From Aureliella sp046290675 (GTDB lineage: Bacteria; Planctomycetota; Planctomycetia; Pirellulales; Pirellulaceae), in NCBI GenBank assembly GCA_046290675.1, contig JBKAHA010000004.1:682001-746000 (forward strand): a stretch of DNA of 64,000 nucleotides, read 5' to 3'. The notes below the pieces were generated by a model. That model was not told the origin of the DNA. It did not search any database and saw only the letters and a list, made by a program, of their open reading frames with translations. This document shows, in pieces, positions 1 to 8,738 of the stretch; position 1 is the first letter of the stretch, and every line of letters starts with the position of its first letter. The position numbers were made by a program, and so were the translations under genes.

Positions 1-213
1 GACGCACATCATACGGCCAACCATAACGCACTGCAGGACGCATTCGATTCATTGGGGGCTGAATCAGTCGGCGGCGTTTATTACGTTTCCGGAGATAGCC
101 TGTATGGCACGGACGGAGATGGAGCTACGGATGGGTCGCATGCCAGTGACCTTGGATTCTTTCGGCAAGCCAATGCATTCGAGCCAATCCTGCGGCAAGC
201 TATTGGTTTCTAA
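1..213 (+). CDS. SGNH/GDSL-type hydrolase, C-terminal fragment
   Basis: This is the last 70 codons of a gene that begins before the window; the reading frame is open from base 1 to the TAA at 211-213. The tail carries a DGSHASDLGF segment, which matches the Asp-x-x-His block (block V) that closes the active site in SGNH/GDSL esterases. It is preceded by a VYYVSGDSLYG stretch typical of secreted carbohydrate or acyl esterases of this superfamily. Substrate cannot be told from the fragment. It is on the opposite strand from the adjoining flagellar operon and is probably unrelated to it. Confidence 0.6.
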   Translation, partial: DAHHTANHNALQDAFDSLGAESVGGVYYVSGDSLYGTDGDGATDGSHASDLGFFRQANAFEPILRQAIGF

Positions 214-343
214 TTCGTACCGTTATCCGTGCGAATAGCTGGATGAACTATTTGTACTAGAAGCGAGTTCTCACTGACACGAGGGAGTGTACGCACACGT
301 TGCCAAAAGCACCAAGTCTGCGACACGAACCTAAAAGTGGTCG

Positions 344-1090
344 CTATTCCGATTCAGTAGCGGCTGGAGAAGACTGCGACGAGTCAGCCGATAGAGCAGC
401 TTCATCCTGCGGTTTCTCCTTGGGCTGCTGCCAGAGAGCCAGGAGTCCTTCCGAAGCTCGCGCGGCACAATAGTCGATGAAGCGACTCGGGCTGTGTGGA
501 TGCGTCGCGGTGGAATGAGCGTCGCTGGTCTGCATCGAGAAATTGGCATAGTCCTGATAGGTCGCAGGATGACGCAGGTCAAAGTACCCCGAACCTGAAA
601 CCAGAGCGATGGCTTCTTCGATACTGACAATCGCGAACGTCGCGTTCAGATTCATTGGTTCGTAGGCCGAGATCTGTGGCAATTCGCAAAACAGCACCGT
701 GTCCACGTTGTAACGTTGTGCATACTGAAGCAGGTCTCGCTCATTGAAGCGTCCGGAACGCATTGGGATCTTGTTCTCGCAAATGTATTCTTTCGCAACG
801 ACGACATCGAAACGCCCGTTGGCGCGAAGGTAGCTGGCGAGCGATCGGGCATAAGTGTCGTGCTCCCGCAATCGATCTTGTCGGCACTGCGGAGTCACGA
901 TCAGTAGACGCCGCGGAGAAAGGGACCATAAGTGTGGCGATACACCATCGATCCTGAGCAATTGGCCCGGGTCGCAGGTTTGAGCCGATGCTTGGCTAGG
1001 CATCAGAGCAGACATCAGAAGCCCCGCGACCAAACCACATAGATGAAATGCTCTCCGCAGGCCGTCATAGTGAGAGGTTTCCATTTTCAT
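344..1090 (-). CDS. Exported hypothetical protein, 248 aa
   Basis: I do not recognise a named family. The first ~37 residues form a signal peptide: a charged start, a hydrophobic core (LCGLVAGLLMSALM) and an ASA|QT-type cleavage site. The mature part alternates predicted strands and helices (LLIVTPQ, VDTVLFCELPQISAY, FAIVSIEEAIALVSGSGYF), loosely like CsgG/LpoB/FlgO-type periplasmic proteins; that resemblance is an impression only. The C-terminus is Glu/Ser/Ala-rich and probably disordered. A second ATG lies two codons in (1084). It sits 419 bases downstream of the last fliA-operon gene on the same strand, so it may be a separate transcription unit. Confidence 0.6.
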   Translation of the reverse strand: MKMETSHYDGLRRAFHLCGLVAGLLMSALMPSQASAQTCDPGQLLRIDGVSPHLWSLSPRRLLIVTPQCRQDRLREHDTYARSLASYLRANGRFDVVVAKEYICENKIPMRSGRFNERDLLQYAQRYNVDTVLFCELPQISAYEPMNLNATFAIVSIEEAIALVSGSGYFDLRHPATYQDYANFSMQTSDAHSTATHPHSPSRFIDYCAARASEGLLALWQQPKEKPQDEAALSADSSQSSPAATESE

Positions 1091-1508
1091 CGTCCGTTCC
1101 GCAATTTGACTGAGTTTGCCATTTCAACGCTAGCTTTATGCGAAAGCTAAACGTCATTGGCCCCTAGCGCTGTCTGCGCGGGAAGAGACCGTCCTCTTTG
1201 AAAGAAGATCGGATGCGGTCACCCGGCCAGAGATCTCGGGTTACAACGAATTTGGCAATAATCCCATCGCAGATAGTAGAAGATGAGGGCTGGGCAGAGC
1301 TGAACGTCGGATTCGAACCTGCAATCGAAGGCAATGCGTTTCATGCGCGTTGCGGGTAATTCACTTAAGCTAGCTCGCGAGCATTTTGATTGCCCGCTAT
1401 TTTATCACGAGTCAGCGTTTGATAGCAATGGGCTCTGTGCGAGCTAGTGTATTGGACATGGAAGCGAGCGACTGAACCGCTTCGATTCTGCAATGGAGAA
1501 TCTGCGAC
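1091..1508. other. Intergenic region, 418 bp, no gene seen
   Basis: No convincing reading frame on either strand. It contains a weak hairpin (GAAGCG at 1461-1466 with CGCTTC at 1478-1483) downstream of the 1509-2594 gene that lacks a T tract, and a T-arm-like word (GGTTCGAATCC on the minus strand, 1309-1319) that does not sit in a foldable tRNA. Confidence 0.5.
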
Positions 1509-2594
1509 CTAATTTCCATTGGCGGCGACTTCTCGCATCACTAGATCATCCAGTTCAGCGCGGATGCTGGTCAGCATTCGGTCGGTTTCGAGAAGCGACT
1601 TTTCGTGCTCGGATCGAAGTGCCGTCAGTTGTTGTTCCAGGTCACGGTTTGTACCTTTGGATTTTTCAAGCCGTTGATTCAGTGATTCAACTTGGCCACC
1701 GGACTTAGCCAGCGATCGTTTGGTGGATTCAAGTTCACTCAGCAACCGTTCAATCCGGTCGACTAAAGATTGGCGATCCAGCTTCAGCTGTTCGTTCTCA
1801 GCCTTCAAGCGGAGCGCGTGCTCGGTAGCGGTCACGTGCTGGGTACCCAGGTGAACCCCGTACTCGGAAGGTGGCAAGCCGATGGCTGGCGAGCCAGTTA
1901 GGGCAGGATTCATTGCTGCTGGATTCTGGTATGGGTTTGGATTCTGATTCCTAGGGGGTGTCGGCTGAGGAATCGGATCCGCATTCGGACGTTGAGATGA
2001 AAATTCCGTTGCACTGAGCGTGCCTGCTGGAGGTGGCTGCTGATAATTGGCCCAATTCACAATCTGGGAACCATTTGCGTGGGACATCTGGGGCGGAGCC
2101 AATGTGGGCGATCCGCCGGGGGCGTTTGACGGAGGATACGCGCCGGAGTTCGTTTGATATGCCCCAGCGTTCGATTGATATGCTCGCGATTGGGCAGCGA
2201 AGTCGCCAAGTTGCGTTGGCTGCTGCGGGAATGCAGTTCGTTGTGGCGAGAGCTGACCCTGGTTCCGCATTGCATCCACGGTATTCATTGGGATTTGCGG
2301 GCGGCCAGCGAAGGTATTTCGAGCGGGCGGTGCCGGCTCTGATTTCTTGCTGAAGGTGTTCTTCATCTTCTGCTTGACGGATTTTTGGAACCGATCGAGC
2401 TTGATGAAGATGGACGGTTTTTCTTCCTGTGCAGGAGCACCTTGAGGCAAGTAGCTCTGCTGGGCTTGGCAGAGATTGGTCACACAAGACGTGATAACCA
2501 AGAGCGCTGCGGCCTTGCGGACGAGCCAAGTTCGTTGCACACTCGTTCGTGAGTGCTTCAATTGCATTAGGCGTGGAGGGATTTGATGGCTCAT
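1509..2594 (-). CDS. Exported low-complexity coiled-coil protein, 361 aa
   Basis: No named family recognised. I place the start at the ATG at 2594, which overlaps the stop of the upstream small gene as ATGA. The N-terminus is a long signal sequence (charged stretch to about residue 28, hydrophobic AAALLVITSCVTNLC, then QAQQ). Residues about 60-250 are rich in Pro, Gln, Ser, Asn and Ala and look disordered. Residues about 255-350 form a long heptad-type coiled coil (HALRLKAENEQLKLDRQSLV and onward). The role may be a periplasmic or envelope scaffold tied to the flagellum; that is inferred only from its place as last gene of the fliL-fliA run. Confidence 0.65.
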   Translation of the reverse strand: MSHQIPPRLMQLKHSRTSVQRTWLVRKAAALLVITSCVTNLCQAQQSYLPQGAPAQEEKPSIFIKLDRFQKSVKQKMKNTFSKKSEPAPPARNTFAGRPQIPMNTVDAMRNQGQLSPQRTAFPQQPTQLGDFAAQSRAYQSNAGAYQTNSGAYPPSNAPGGSPTLAPPQMSHANGSQIVNWANYQQPPPAGTLSATEFSSQRPNADPIPQPTPPRNQNPNPYQNPAAMNPALTGSPAIGLPPSEYGVHLGTQHVTATEHALRLKAENEQLKLDRQSLVDRIERLLSELESTKRSLAKSGGQVESLNQRLEKSKGTNRDLEQQLTALRSEHEKSLLETDRMLTSIRAELDDLVMREVAANGN

Positions 2595-2803
2595 GATGGC
2601 GTCTCGGTCGGATACTCGCAAACGATGGTGATCTTTTCTCCGCACGCACAAGTTACCACGATGGATTCGATCCGGTCGTCAACTTTGTGCACATGGATAT
2701 CCGCCTTCTTTTCTTGTGTCATATTGCGTGGTCCAATCCGTACGACGCCCGCTTTGGGTGTCGGGTTGGACGAGACGCTGTTATTGCTTAATGAAGCTTG
2801 CAT
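2591..2803 (-). CDS. Small Cys-motif protein coupled to fliA, 70 aa
   Basis: A 70-residue cytoplasmic-looking protein with no signal or membrane segment. Its C-terminal third carries VTCACGEKITIVCEYP, a C-x-C-x8-C arrangement that could bind a metal, though this is not shown. Its start lies inside the end of fliA (16-base overlap) and its stop overlaps the next gene as ATGA, so translation is probably coupled on both sides. That packing, plus the compact motif, argues that it is a real gene. Function is unknown. Because it is cotranslated with the flagellar sigma factor, a role in controlling FliA or sensing export state is an attractive but untested idea. Confidence 0.65.
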   Translation of the reverse strand: MQASLSNNSVSSNPTPKAGVVRIGPRNMTQEKKADIHVHKVDDRIESIVVTCACGEKITIVCEYPTETPS

Positions 2804-3498
2804 CGAACGCTCTCCTGCAGTCGGAATTTTGCGGAAGCCAAAATGCGAGAGACTCGACTTTCGGACAGGTCTAGGACTTTTCCAATTTCAGCCAAATTCA
2901 GTTCATCCGTGAAATAGAGCGTTAGGACAATGCGTTCCTTCTCTGGCAGTTGTTCAATGCCATCGGCCAGAATCATTCTCATCTCTTCACGTTCGGTGTG
3001 GTATTCCGGCGAACTGGGCTCGCTTCTCCAGCTACCGTGAACGATGTCGGAGAGATCATTCCAGTCATCGGGTTTGATGAATCGCATGGCCTCCAGGCAT
3101 TCAACGATCTGCTCGACGGTTAGCCCTGTGGAATCTGCTAGCAACTCAGGTGAAACGGGAGGCTGAAGTGTTTCATAAGCTTTCTTTACAATGCCGATCT
3201 GCTTCATCAAAGCTTGCGAGACGGGCGAGAGCTTTCTTAGCTCGTCAACAATGGCCCCTCGAATTCGCGGATAAGCATAGGTCTTGAAGGTCGTACCTTG
3301 GGTTGGATCAAAGCTGTTAGCGGCTTCGACTAGCCCGAGAACTCCGGCTGAGTTCAGGTTTTCGCGTTCGTCTGCATTTTCAATTTTGAACGTCATCGTG
3401 CTCAGGATGCGAGCTACGTAGTCGAGGTTATCAGTGATCAAACGATCGCGGCGGATCTGCTTCGGGCGTCCGTAAGTTCGTAGTGTGGAAGCATTCAT
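2788..3498 (-). CDS. fliA: RNA polymerase sigma-28 factor FliA
   Basis: 236 residues, the usual length for FliA. It directs RNA polymerase to late flagellar and chemotaxis promoters. Region 2 is clear from about residue 48 (NLNSAGVLGLVEAANSFDP, then TFKTYAYPRIRGAIVDELRK, with the promoter-melting and -10 recognition helices). Region 3 follows (SPVSQALMKQIGIVKKAYET). Region 4 ends the protein with a helix-turn-helix (LNLAEIGKVLDLSESRVSRI) for -35 recognition. It is eighth in the fliL-flhA run, after the small membrane gene, with 120 bases between them, and overlaps the following small gene. The FlgM-like gene at 24519-24785 is its candidate antagonist. Confidence 0.93.
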   Translation of the reverse strand: MNASTLRTYGRPKQIRRDRLITDNLDYVARILSTMTFKIENADERENLNSAGVLGLVEAANSFDPTQGTTFKTYAYPRIRGAIVDELRKLSPVSQALMKQIGIVKKAYETLQPPVSPELLADSTGLTVEQIVECLEAMRFIKPDDWNDLSDIVHGSWRSEPSSPEYHTEREEMRMILADGIEQLPEKERIVLTLYFTDELNLAEIGKVLDLSESRVSRILASAKFRLQESVRCKLH

Positions 3499-3618
3499 GA
3501 TCTAAATCCTCCGCAATCATTGATCCAGACGGTTGGCCGCGCTAAAGGCAGCGTCCATACCGTGTCTGGGATTGCTTGTCGCGAGTTAGCAAACTCGTTT
3601 TCCATCAAGTAGCGGGAA

Positions 3619-3888
3619 TCATCCTCGTTGGTTTGTGGCTCTTCGACGACCTGCATGCTGTCGATACTCCGAGTCGGTCATGCGTATGATGCTCACGCCC
3701 AGGGAGACGATTATTCCCAGGACAAAGCTCGATACGACCGCGCGTTGGAGGATTACGTACGGCTCCAGTTTGAGGAAGACCCCAACTAACACGACGGCTG
3801 CGCCGGTCAGAAGCGCAGCACAGATCCCAAACGGAAAGTTCTTTTTCAAACGCTGACGTTGTCGTGGCGTCAACTGTTGTTTTGACAT
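3619..3888 (-). CDS. Small two-TM membrane protein between flhA and fliA
   Basis: 89 residues from the ATG at 3888, which shares its A with the flhA stop (TGATG), a classic coupled junction; a GTG one codon upstream is also possible. It has a basic N-terminus (TPRQRQRLKKN), two hydrophobic helices (FGICAALLTGAAVVLVGVFL and VVSSFVLGIIVSLGVSII) and a basic tail. I do not recognise a family. In many bacteria flhF and flhG occupy this position between flhA and fliA; neither is present. A role beside the FlhA export gate or in flagellar placement is conjecture from position. Confidence 0.65.
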   Translation of the reverse strand: MSKQQLTPRQRQRLKKNFPFGICAALLTGAAVVLVGVFLKLEPYVILQRAVVSSFVLGIIVSLGVSIIRMTDSEYRQHAGRRRATNQRG

Positions 3889-6068
3889 CACGAGTTATCC
3901 TGATTGGGAGTTTGAGGTGTCTGGGGTGACTGATTCGGTTGCTGCATGTTTAACAGATCGGCATTTATGCCCTGCTGATCTGAATTTATCACCTCTTCAA
4001 ATCGAATGATGGCGGTTGTATCGATCATTAGATCCGGAGGTATCTCGCTATACGCGATAATGGACAACTCAGGTAATGAGCGCGAAATCGTTTTGTGTAA
4101 CGGGTAACGCACTGAGGAGTCGACTAGGACGGCAGCGGGAGCGTCCTTCAACCTAGAGGTTTCCCACTTCTCTTGAAGCAGTTGAACAAGTCGTTCCAGT
4201 TCATCTGGACGCAAGACGATGGAATCAACGTTCACGTTTTGCCGGAACTGGTGTTCCAGCCGGGGTTCCAGCATGATGACTCGCACGCGACCTTCTTCAT
4301 CCCTGAATCGGTCGCAAATCAGGTGTCCGATGTTGCCGCGAATTTGCTCGGTGAGCGGCACGGGATCTTTGATTTGAGGTCCGAATTGGACTGCGGATTC
4401 GACAATCTTTTCCAGCGAGGTGATGGGGATGCCTTCGCGGAGTAGGTTGACCAGAACTTGGTGCAGTGTTGATGGCCGGACGGTATCCGATTTGATCTCG
4501 TCAACGGTTGTTGGAGCAATCTCTTTCAGTTTTTGCAGCATGAGCTGCAAGTCTTCGCGACTAAGCAATTCGTGGGCGTGGTGCCGCAGGCATTCACTTA
4601 AGTGCGTAATCAATACCGTTGGTGCATCCACCACGGTGAACCCAAGGACTTCTGCTCTCCGGCGACTGGTTTCGGTGACCCATGTTGCCGGTAGATTGAA
4701 GGCTGGGTCGGTGGTTTTTGTTCCATCCAATTCGGTCGTAATGTTGCCAGGATTGATAGCCAAGAAGTGGTTCAGAATGAGGGTGCCGCGGGCGATTTCG
4801 CGGCCTGCGATGAGGAAACGGTACTCATTCACATTGATTTGAAGGTTGTCTCTAATGCGTGCCTTTGGAATCCAGAATCCGTGTTCCATCGCCACATCTT
4901 CGCGCAGAGTCGATATCCGGTCAGCGATTCCTTTACCTTGTTGTGGTTCGACGAGTGAAATAAGTCCCGCACCGACTTCGACGACAATTCGTTCCGTCTG
5001 AAGAAACTTGGTCAGTCCGCGTTCTTCCGGTGTTTGCTCAATTGGTTGTTCGGCGGCTTCCTGTTCCTTGGCTTCCTGAGCGATTTTCTGGTCATCTTTT
5101 CGCTTTGAAAGGAAGACAAACGCGAGGATGCCTAGGCCAATCATGACAAACGGAATTTTGGGGAAGCCGGGGGTCAGGGCGACCAGGAATAGAATGGCTG
5201 GGCCGACATAGAGCGAGCGGTAGCCGTTCGCTACTTGGGCACCGATTTCGTCGCCGAGATTCGTATCCGATGCGGACTTGGTAACCAAGATACCGGCACT
5301 CGTTGCGATAATGAGGGCTGGAATCTGCGACACCAGGCCGTCACCAATCGTGAGAATTGAGTACACCTGCAAGGCATCGGTGAGGGCTTGTCCGTCGGTC
5401 ATGCCAAGCACGACGCCGCCGAGAATATTAACGACCATGATGATCAGGCCGGCAATGGCGTCCCCGCGAACATACTTACTTGCACCATCCATGGCCCCGT
5501 AGAATTCTGCCTCACGGGTGAGGTTGGCTCGTTTTGCCTTTGCTTCGCTTTCGCTAATGGCTCCAGCATTGAGTTCAGCGTCGATGGCCATCTGTTTGCC
5601 AGGCATGGCATCCAACGTGAACCGGGCGTTCACTTCCGAGATCCGCGTCGCACCTTTCGTGATGACGATAAACTGAATTGTCACCAGGATTAGGAAGATC
5701 ACGATCCCGACGATAAGGTTACCGCCGACGACGAAGTCACCGAACGTAAGCACGATTTTGCCTGCGTTCGCGTTGAGAAGAATTAGCCTGGTGGTGGCTA
5801 CGTTGAGCGACAACCGGAATAAGGTCAGTAGCAGGAGCACTGATGGGAAGACGGCTACGTCCAGCGGGCGTTTGGCGCCTAGAGTTACCAGCAGCAGCAA
5901 GATCGCAGCAGCGATGTTGCAGGCCAGGAACATATCGAGCAGGAACGTTGGCAAAGGAATGATCAAGACGACCAACGTCGTCAAGAACGTCAGCGAGAGC
6001 CAAAGTTCACTGCGTTGCAAGAACGCAAAATTGGAGTCGGTTTTTGGAGACGCGTCGGGAGCCGCCAT
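3888..6068 (-). CDS. flhA: Flagellar type III export gate protein FlhA
   Basis: 726 residues, slightly longer than enterobacterial FlhA. FlhA forms the nonameric cytoplasmic ring of the export gate and uses the proton motive force with FlhB. The N-terminal half has about eight membrane helices; the family FHIPEP signature is at residues 132-153 (RISEVNARFTLDAMPGKQMA). The C-terminal half from about residue 350 is the soluble domain that docks chaperone-substrate complexes, including EERGLTKFLQTERIVVEVGA. The tail is a short Pro/Gln/Asn-rich extension. Its ATG shares one base with the fliP stop (TAATG) and its stop is coupled to the small membrane gene. Confidence 0.97.
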   Translation of the reverse strand: MAAPDASPKTDSNFAFLQRSELWLSLTFLTTLVVLIIPLPTFLLDMFLACNIAAAILLLLVTLGAKRPLDVAVFPSVLLLLTLFRLSLNVATTRLILLNANAGKIVLTFGDFVVGGNLIVGIVIFLILVTIQFIVITKGATRISEVNARFTLDAMPGKQMAIDAELNAGAISESEAKAKRANLTREAEFYGAMDGASKYVRGDAIAGLIIMVVNILGGVVLGMTDGQALTDALQVYSILTIGDGLVSQIPALIIATSAGILVTKSASDTNLGDEIGAQVANGYRSLYVGPAILFLVALTPGFPKIPFVMIGLGILAFVFLSKRKDDQKIAQEAKEQEAAEQPIEQTPEERGLTKFLQTERIVVEVGAGLISLVEPQQGKGIADRISTLREDVAMEHGFWIPKARIRDNLQINVNEYRFLIAGREIARGTLILNHFLAINPGNITTELDGTKTTDPAFNLPATWVTETSRRRAEVLGFTVVDAPTVLITHLSECLRHHAHELLSREDLQLMLQKLKEIAPTTVDEIKSDTVRPSTLHQVLVNLLREGIPITSLEKIVESAVQFGPQIKDPVPLTEQIRGNIGHLICDRFRDEEGRVRVIMLEPRLEHQFRQNVNVDSIVLRPDELERLVQLLQEKWETSRLKDAPAAVLVDSSVRYPLHKTISRSLPELSIIAYSEIPPDLMIDTTAIIRFEEVINSDQQGINADLLNMQQPNQSPQTPQTPNQDNS

Positions 6069-6847
6069 TATCCACCACCTGCGAAACTAGAGACTAAGGC
6101 GCGGGTGATCAGCTGCCATCCATCCACGAGTACGAAAAGCAATAGCTTGCATGGCGTGGAGACAACGACGGGCGGCATCATCATCATTCCCAGAGCCATC
6201 AAAATCGTCGAGATGACCAGATCGATGAGCAGGAACGGAATGTAGATGCAAAATCCCATGATGAAGGCGGTTTTAAGTTCACTAATAATGAACGCTGGCA
6301 CCACAATTTTGAGCGGGCTGTCTAGTCTCTCCGATGGCGGTGTGGCGGACGAGAGCTCGAAGAACAAAGCTAAGTCAGCTGTGCGAGTGTTGTGCAACAT
6401 GAACACTTTGAGCTCTTGCGATGCGACTTCCCAAGCGTCTTGATATCCAAAAGCAGCTGCGGCATCCTCATCGCCTTCCTCTTTGGCCTCCTGTGCCTCG
6501 ATCAACGGTTGAATGGCGTCAGAGTAGATGGACTCAAAGGTCGGCGCCATCACAAACATAGTCAGGAAGATGCTCAATCCCATCATGACTGGGTTGGGCG
6601 GGATCTCCTGTGTCGATAACGCGCGGCGTACGAACGAGAGAACGATAATGATTCGAGTGAATGCGGTTACGCTGACGAGGATCGCCGTCGCAAAGCTCAA
6701 CGCCCCTAGCAGAATTGCGATCTGCAAAGGCGGAGCCAGGCCGGAAAGCAGTTCTTCTTCGGAACCACTTTCGGCTACAGCTTGCGTTACCAAATCAGCG
6801 GCTGATTGGGCAAGCAATAATGCGTTTGGTGAAAAAAGGTGATCCAT
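6068..6847 (-). CDS. fliP: Flagellar export gate protein FliP
   Basis: FliP forms the core of the export pore with FliQ and FliR. The family signatures are plain: FTRIIIVLSFVRRALSTQE, PPNPVMMGLSIFLTMFVM, and the C-terminal SELKTAFIMGFCIYIPFLLI and ALGMMMMPP with VDGWQLI. I chose the ATG at 6847 (259 aa); an upstream in-frame TTG at 6925 with a GGAG five bases before it would add 26 residues with no signal-peptide character. An acidic insert (AQEAKEEGDEDAAAAFG) sits in the periplasmic loop. It follows fliO and is coupled to flhA; fliQ and fliR are 40 kb away. Confidence 0.95.
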   Translation of the reverse strand: MDHLFSPNALLLAQSAADLVTQAVAESGSEEELLSGLAPPLQIAILLGALSFATAILVSVTAFTRIIIVLSFVRRALSTQEIPPNPVMMGLSIFLTMFVMAPTFESIYSDAIQPLIEAQEAKEEGDEDAAAAFGYQDAWEVASQELKVFMLHNTRTADLALFFELSSATPPSERLDSPLKIVVPAFIISELKTAFIMGFCIYIPFLLIDLVISTILMALGMMMMPPVVVSTPCKLLLFVLVDGWQLITRALVSSFAGGG

Positions 6848-6949
6848 CGAGGCAATCCGTTGCCGTGAGATTGATTCAGTGTGCGGGCAATCTTGGAGAA
6901 GTAACTTGTCTCGACAAATCTTCAAGCTTCTCCACGGACGCCAACGGGA

Positions 6950-8164
6950 CTATGCCGCTTCTCGAGATCGCTTCAGCAACATAGAAATCAGTTTTTCGTC
7001 CAGTTCCTTGCTGTCCTGATCCGCTGTGGTTCGTGTGTTTGACGTCTCAAGTGAACTGTTGGGGACGCGTACCCGTGCACTGGTGATGGTAGGCTCCTGG
7101 TTGGTGGCAGCGGACGCTTTCTCTTCTTGCAATTGGTATTCTCGAGTTGCAAGTTGTCCAACGAGGCTTTCCATCGTAGCTCGGGGTGACTGCAACGCGT
7201 CTTGAAAACTGCTTACTGAAATGTCGTCGTTCAGCATCTGCATGTTGTCATCGAAGTCTGCGTCCATCACATTGACGGATTTGATTCCCGATGAATCCAC
7301 GGCTACCAAGAACTGATTTTTTGGGCCGTCGACCACATGCAAAGTTACACCGCCGCCAAGTGAAAGAACTTCACGGACACGCAGAGCCTTTTGATCTTTC
7401 GTAGCTCCGGTTTGCTGCGTTTTTCGAGCCATCTGCCACATACGGACTAACACGATAAACCCGATTCCCATCGCCAGGACAAAGGCAAGATTGATCACGA
7501 TTTTGGCGACGATTTCTTGTGTCGTTGCCGAGGAAGCTGCCTTGGACTCTTGGCTTGCTGCTTGTTCCGCTTCGATGAACGATTGGCCATTGCGCTGTTG
7601 CGTATCGCGAATCTGTTGAAGCTTGGAATCAAGGGAGAGAGGTTCTTCGAACCCCGCTGGCTCAAGTGGCTCCTGAGAACGAAGTGAGTTCATCGGACGC
7701 ATGCGGATGGCGGGCTCGGACGACGCCGTATCTTCATAAGCGGGAACTGAAGACTGTTCATAGATCGCGGGGCTGACCGATCCAACTCGCGATACTTCTG
7801 CCGCACGAGTGCGCAATTGATTCGAATCTGGGATTGAAGGCGTGCGTAGTTGCGGCCGTTGACGGGAGGAAGCTTGGCCCCCCGAATCGAAGCTACCCGC
7901 TTGCTGATAGGATCCTCTACGATTGGGATCCGATGTCGCGGGATTCGCGGGCGCCGCAACCGCTGTCGACGTCCGGTTCCTTAGCTGATGAACGATGCTT
8001 CCGCTGATTCCAGCATCATGCTGGTATTGTGCGTTTGGCGAGGCAACCTGGTTTTGCAACGATGCATTTGGTTGTTGGCCCCAAGCAAGGCCGGGAGCGA
8101 AAGCAAGACCAAGAAACAGGAGTGAATTCCGTGTCCGTTTTCCGTTTTTGTAGAACAATGGCAT
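6950..8164 (-). CDS. fliO: FliO-like flagellar biosynthesis protein with long exported N-terminus
   Basis: 404 residues from the ATG at 8164; an ORF extension upstream would run into fliN spacing and lacks support. FliO assists assembly of the FliPQR pore. The N-terminus is a signal peptide (SLLFLGLAFAPGLAWGQ). Residues about 35-220 are a Ser/Gln/Arg-rich, probably disordered periplasmic region. One membrane helix follows (VINLAFVLAMGIGFIVLVRM), then the FliO-type soluble domain (LRVREVLSLGGGVTLHVVDG and FLVAVDSSGIKSVNVMDADF). Enterobacterial FliO is about 120 residues, so the periplasmic part is greatly enlarged. Identity rests on the TM-plus-beta-domain order and on the position between fliN and fliP. 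Confidence 0.8.
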   Translation of the reverse strand: MPLFYKNGKRTRNSLLFLGLAFAPGLAWGQQPNASLQNQVASPNAQYQHDAGISGSIVHQLRNRTSTAVAAPANPATSDPNRRGSYQQAGSFDSGGQASSRQRPQLRTPSIPDSNQLRTRAAEVSRVGSVSPAIYEQSSVPAYEDTASSEPAIRMRPMNSLRSQEPLEPAGFEEPLSLDSKLQQIRDTQQRNGQSFIEAEQAASQESKAASSATTQEIVAKIVINLAFVLAMGIGFIVLVRMWQMARKTQQTGATKDQKALRVREVLSLGGGVTLHVVDGPKNQFLVAVDSSGIKSVNVMDADFDDNMQMLNDDISVSSFQDALQSPRATMESLVGQLATREYQLQEEKASAATNQEPTITSARVRVPNSSLETSNTRTTADQDSKELDEKLISMLLKRSREAA

Positions 8165-8264
8165 TTCGATCACTCGCGGAAGTGGATTGCAGAAAATGAT
8201 TGCGTAACGCTTTGAGCCAGGTTCCGGCTGGTTTGCATCCGCCGGATGCCTCGTGCGAAACCGA

Positions 8265-8669
8265 CTAGCTTTGGTAGATCTCTTTGATACGAATCGCAAA
8301 GCGATCATCAACCACGACGACTTCACCGTTTCCCAAGGGGACGCCTTGGGCTACGAGTTCAACTGGGGCGCTGATCGCTCGATTGAGCTCCAGGACGGCA
8401 CCTTCACTTAGACCAAGCATTTCTTGGATGGTGAGCCGAGTGCGACCAAGCTCTGCAGTCACATCGACTTGCACACCGCTAAATCGGCTAAGCTCGTGGT
8501 TGGCCTGTTGAGAGGGCGCTACGCTGCTGAGCTCCGGAAAATCGGGGACGCTTTCATCGACAGCATCTTCTTGAGGCTGATCTTCCACAGAAACGCCAGC
8601 CGCATTTGCTTCCTCGGCTTCTGGCGAAGTCGTTTCGTCTTCTAGATTGGGATCTTCTTGATCACTCAT
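8265..8669 (-). CDS. fliN: Flagellar motor switch protein FliN
   Basis: 134 residues, normal length. FliN forms the base of the C-ring with FliM and takes part in switching and in docking the FliH-FliI complex. The first ~55 residues are very acidic and probably flexible. The SpoA (surface presentation) domain follows: LSRFSGVQVDVTAELGRTRL, TIQEMLGLSEGAVLELNR, and VVVDDRFAIRIKEIYQ at the end. It sits between fliM and fliO on the same strand, 69 bases after fliM. Confidence 0.93.
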   Translation of the reverse strand: MSDQEDPNLEDETTSPEAEEANAAGVSVEDQPQEDAVDESVPDFPELSSVAPSQQANHELSRFSGVQVDVTAELGRTRLTIQEMLGLSEGAVLELNRAISAPVELVAQGVPLGNGEVVVVDDRFAIRIKEIYQS

Positions 8670-8738
8670 GTGGCTATTCCGTTAACCAGATGCGGACTTG
8701 TTTCGAGCTGATATGGAGCGTGGTGATCCAGGCTGCAC

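Noticed and set aside
1290..1380. Possible tRNA on the minus strand (GGTTCGAATCC word, loop CATGAAA)
   Set aside because: T stem has only three pairs of five, no acceptor stem, no D-loop GG, and no U33; not a working tRNA.
4420..4842. 140-codon frame antisense to flhA
   Set aside because: Shadow of a strongly conserved gene.
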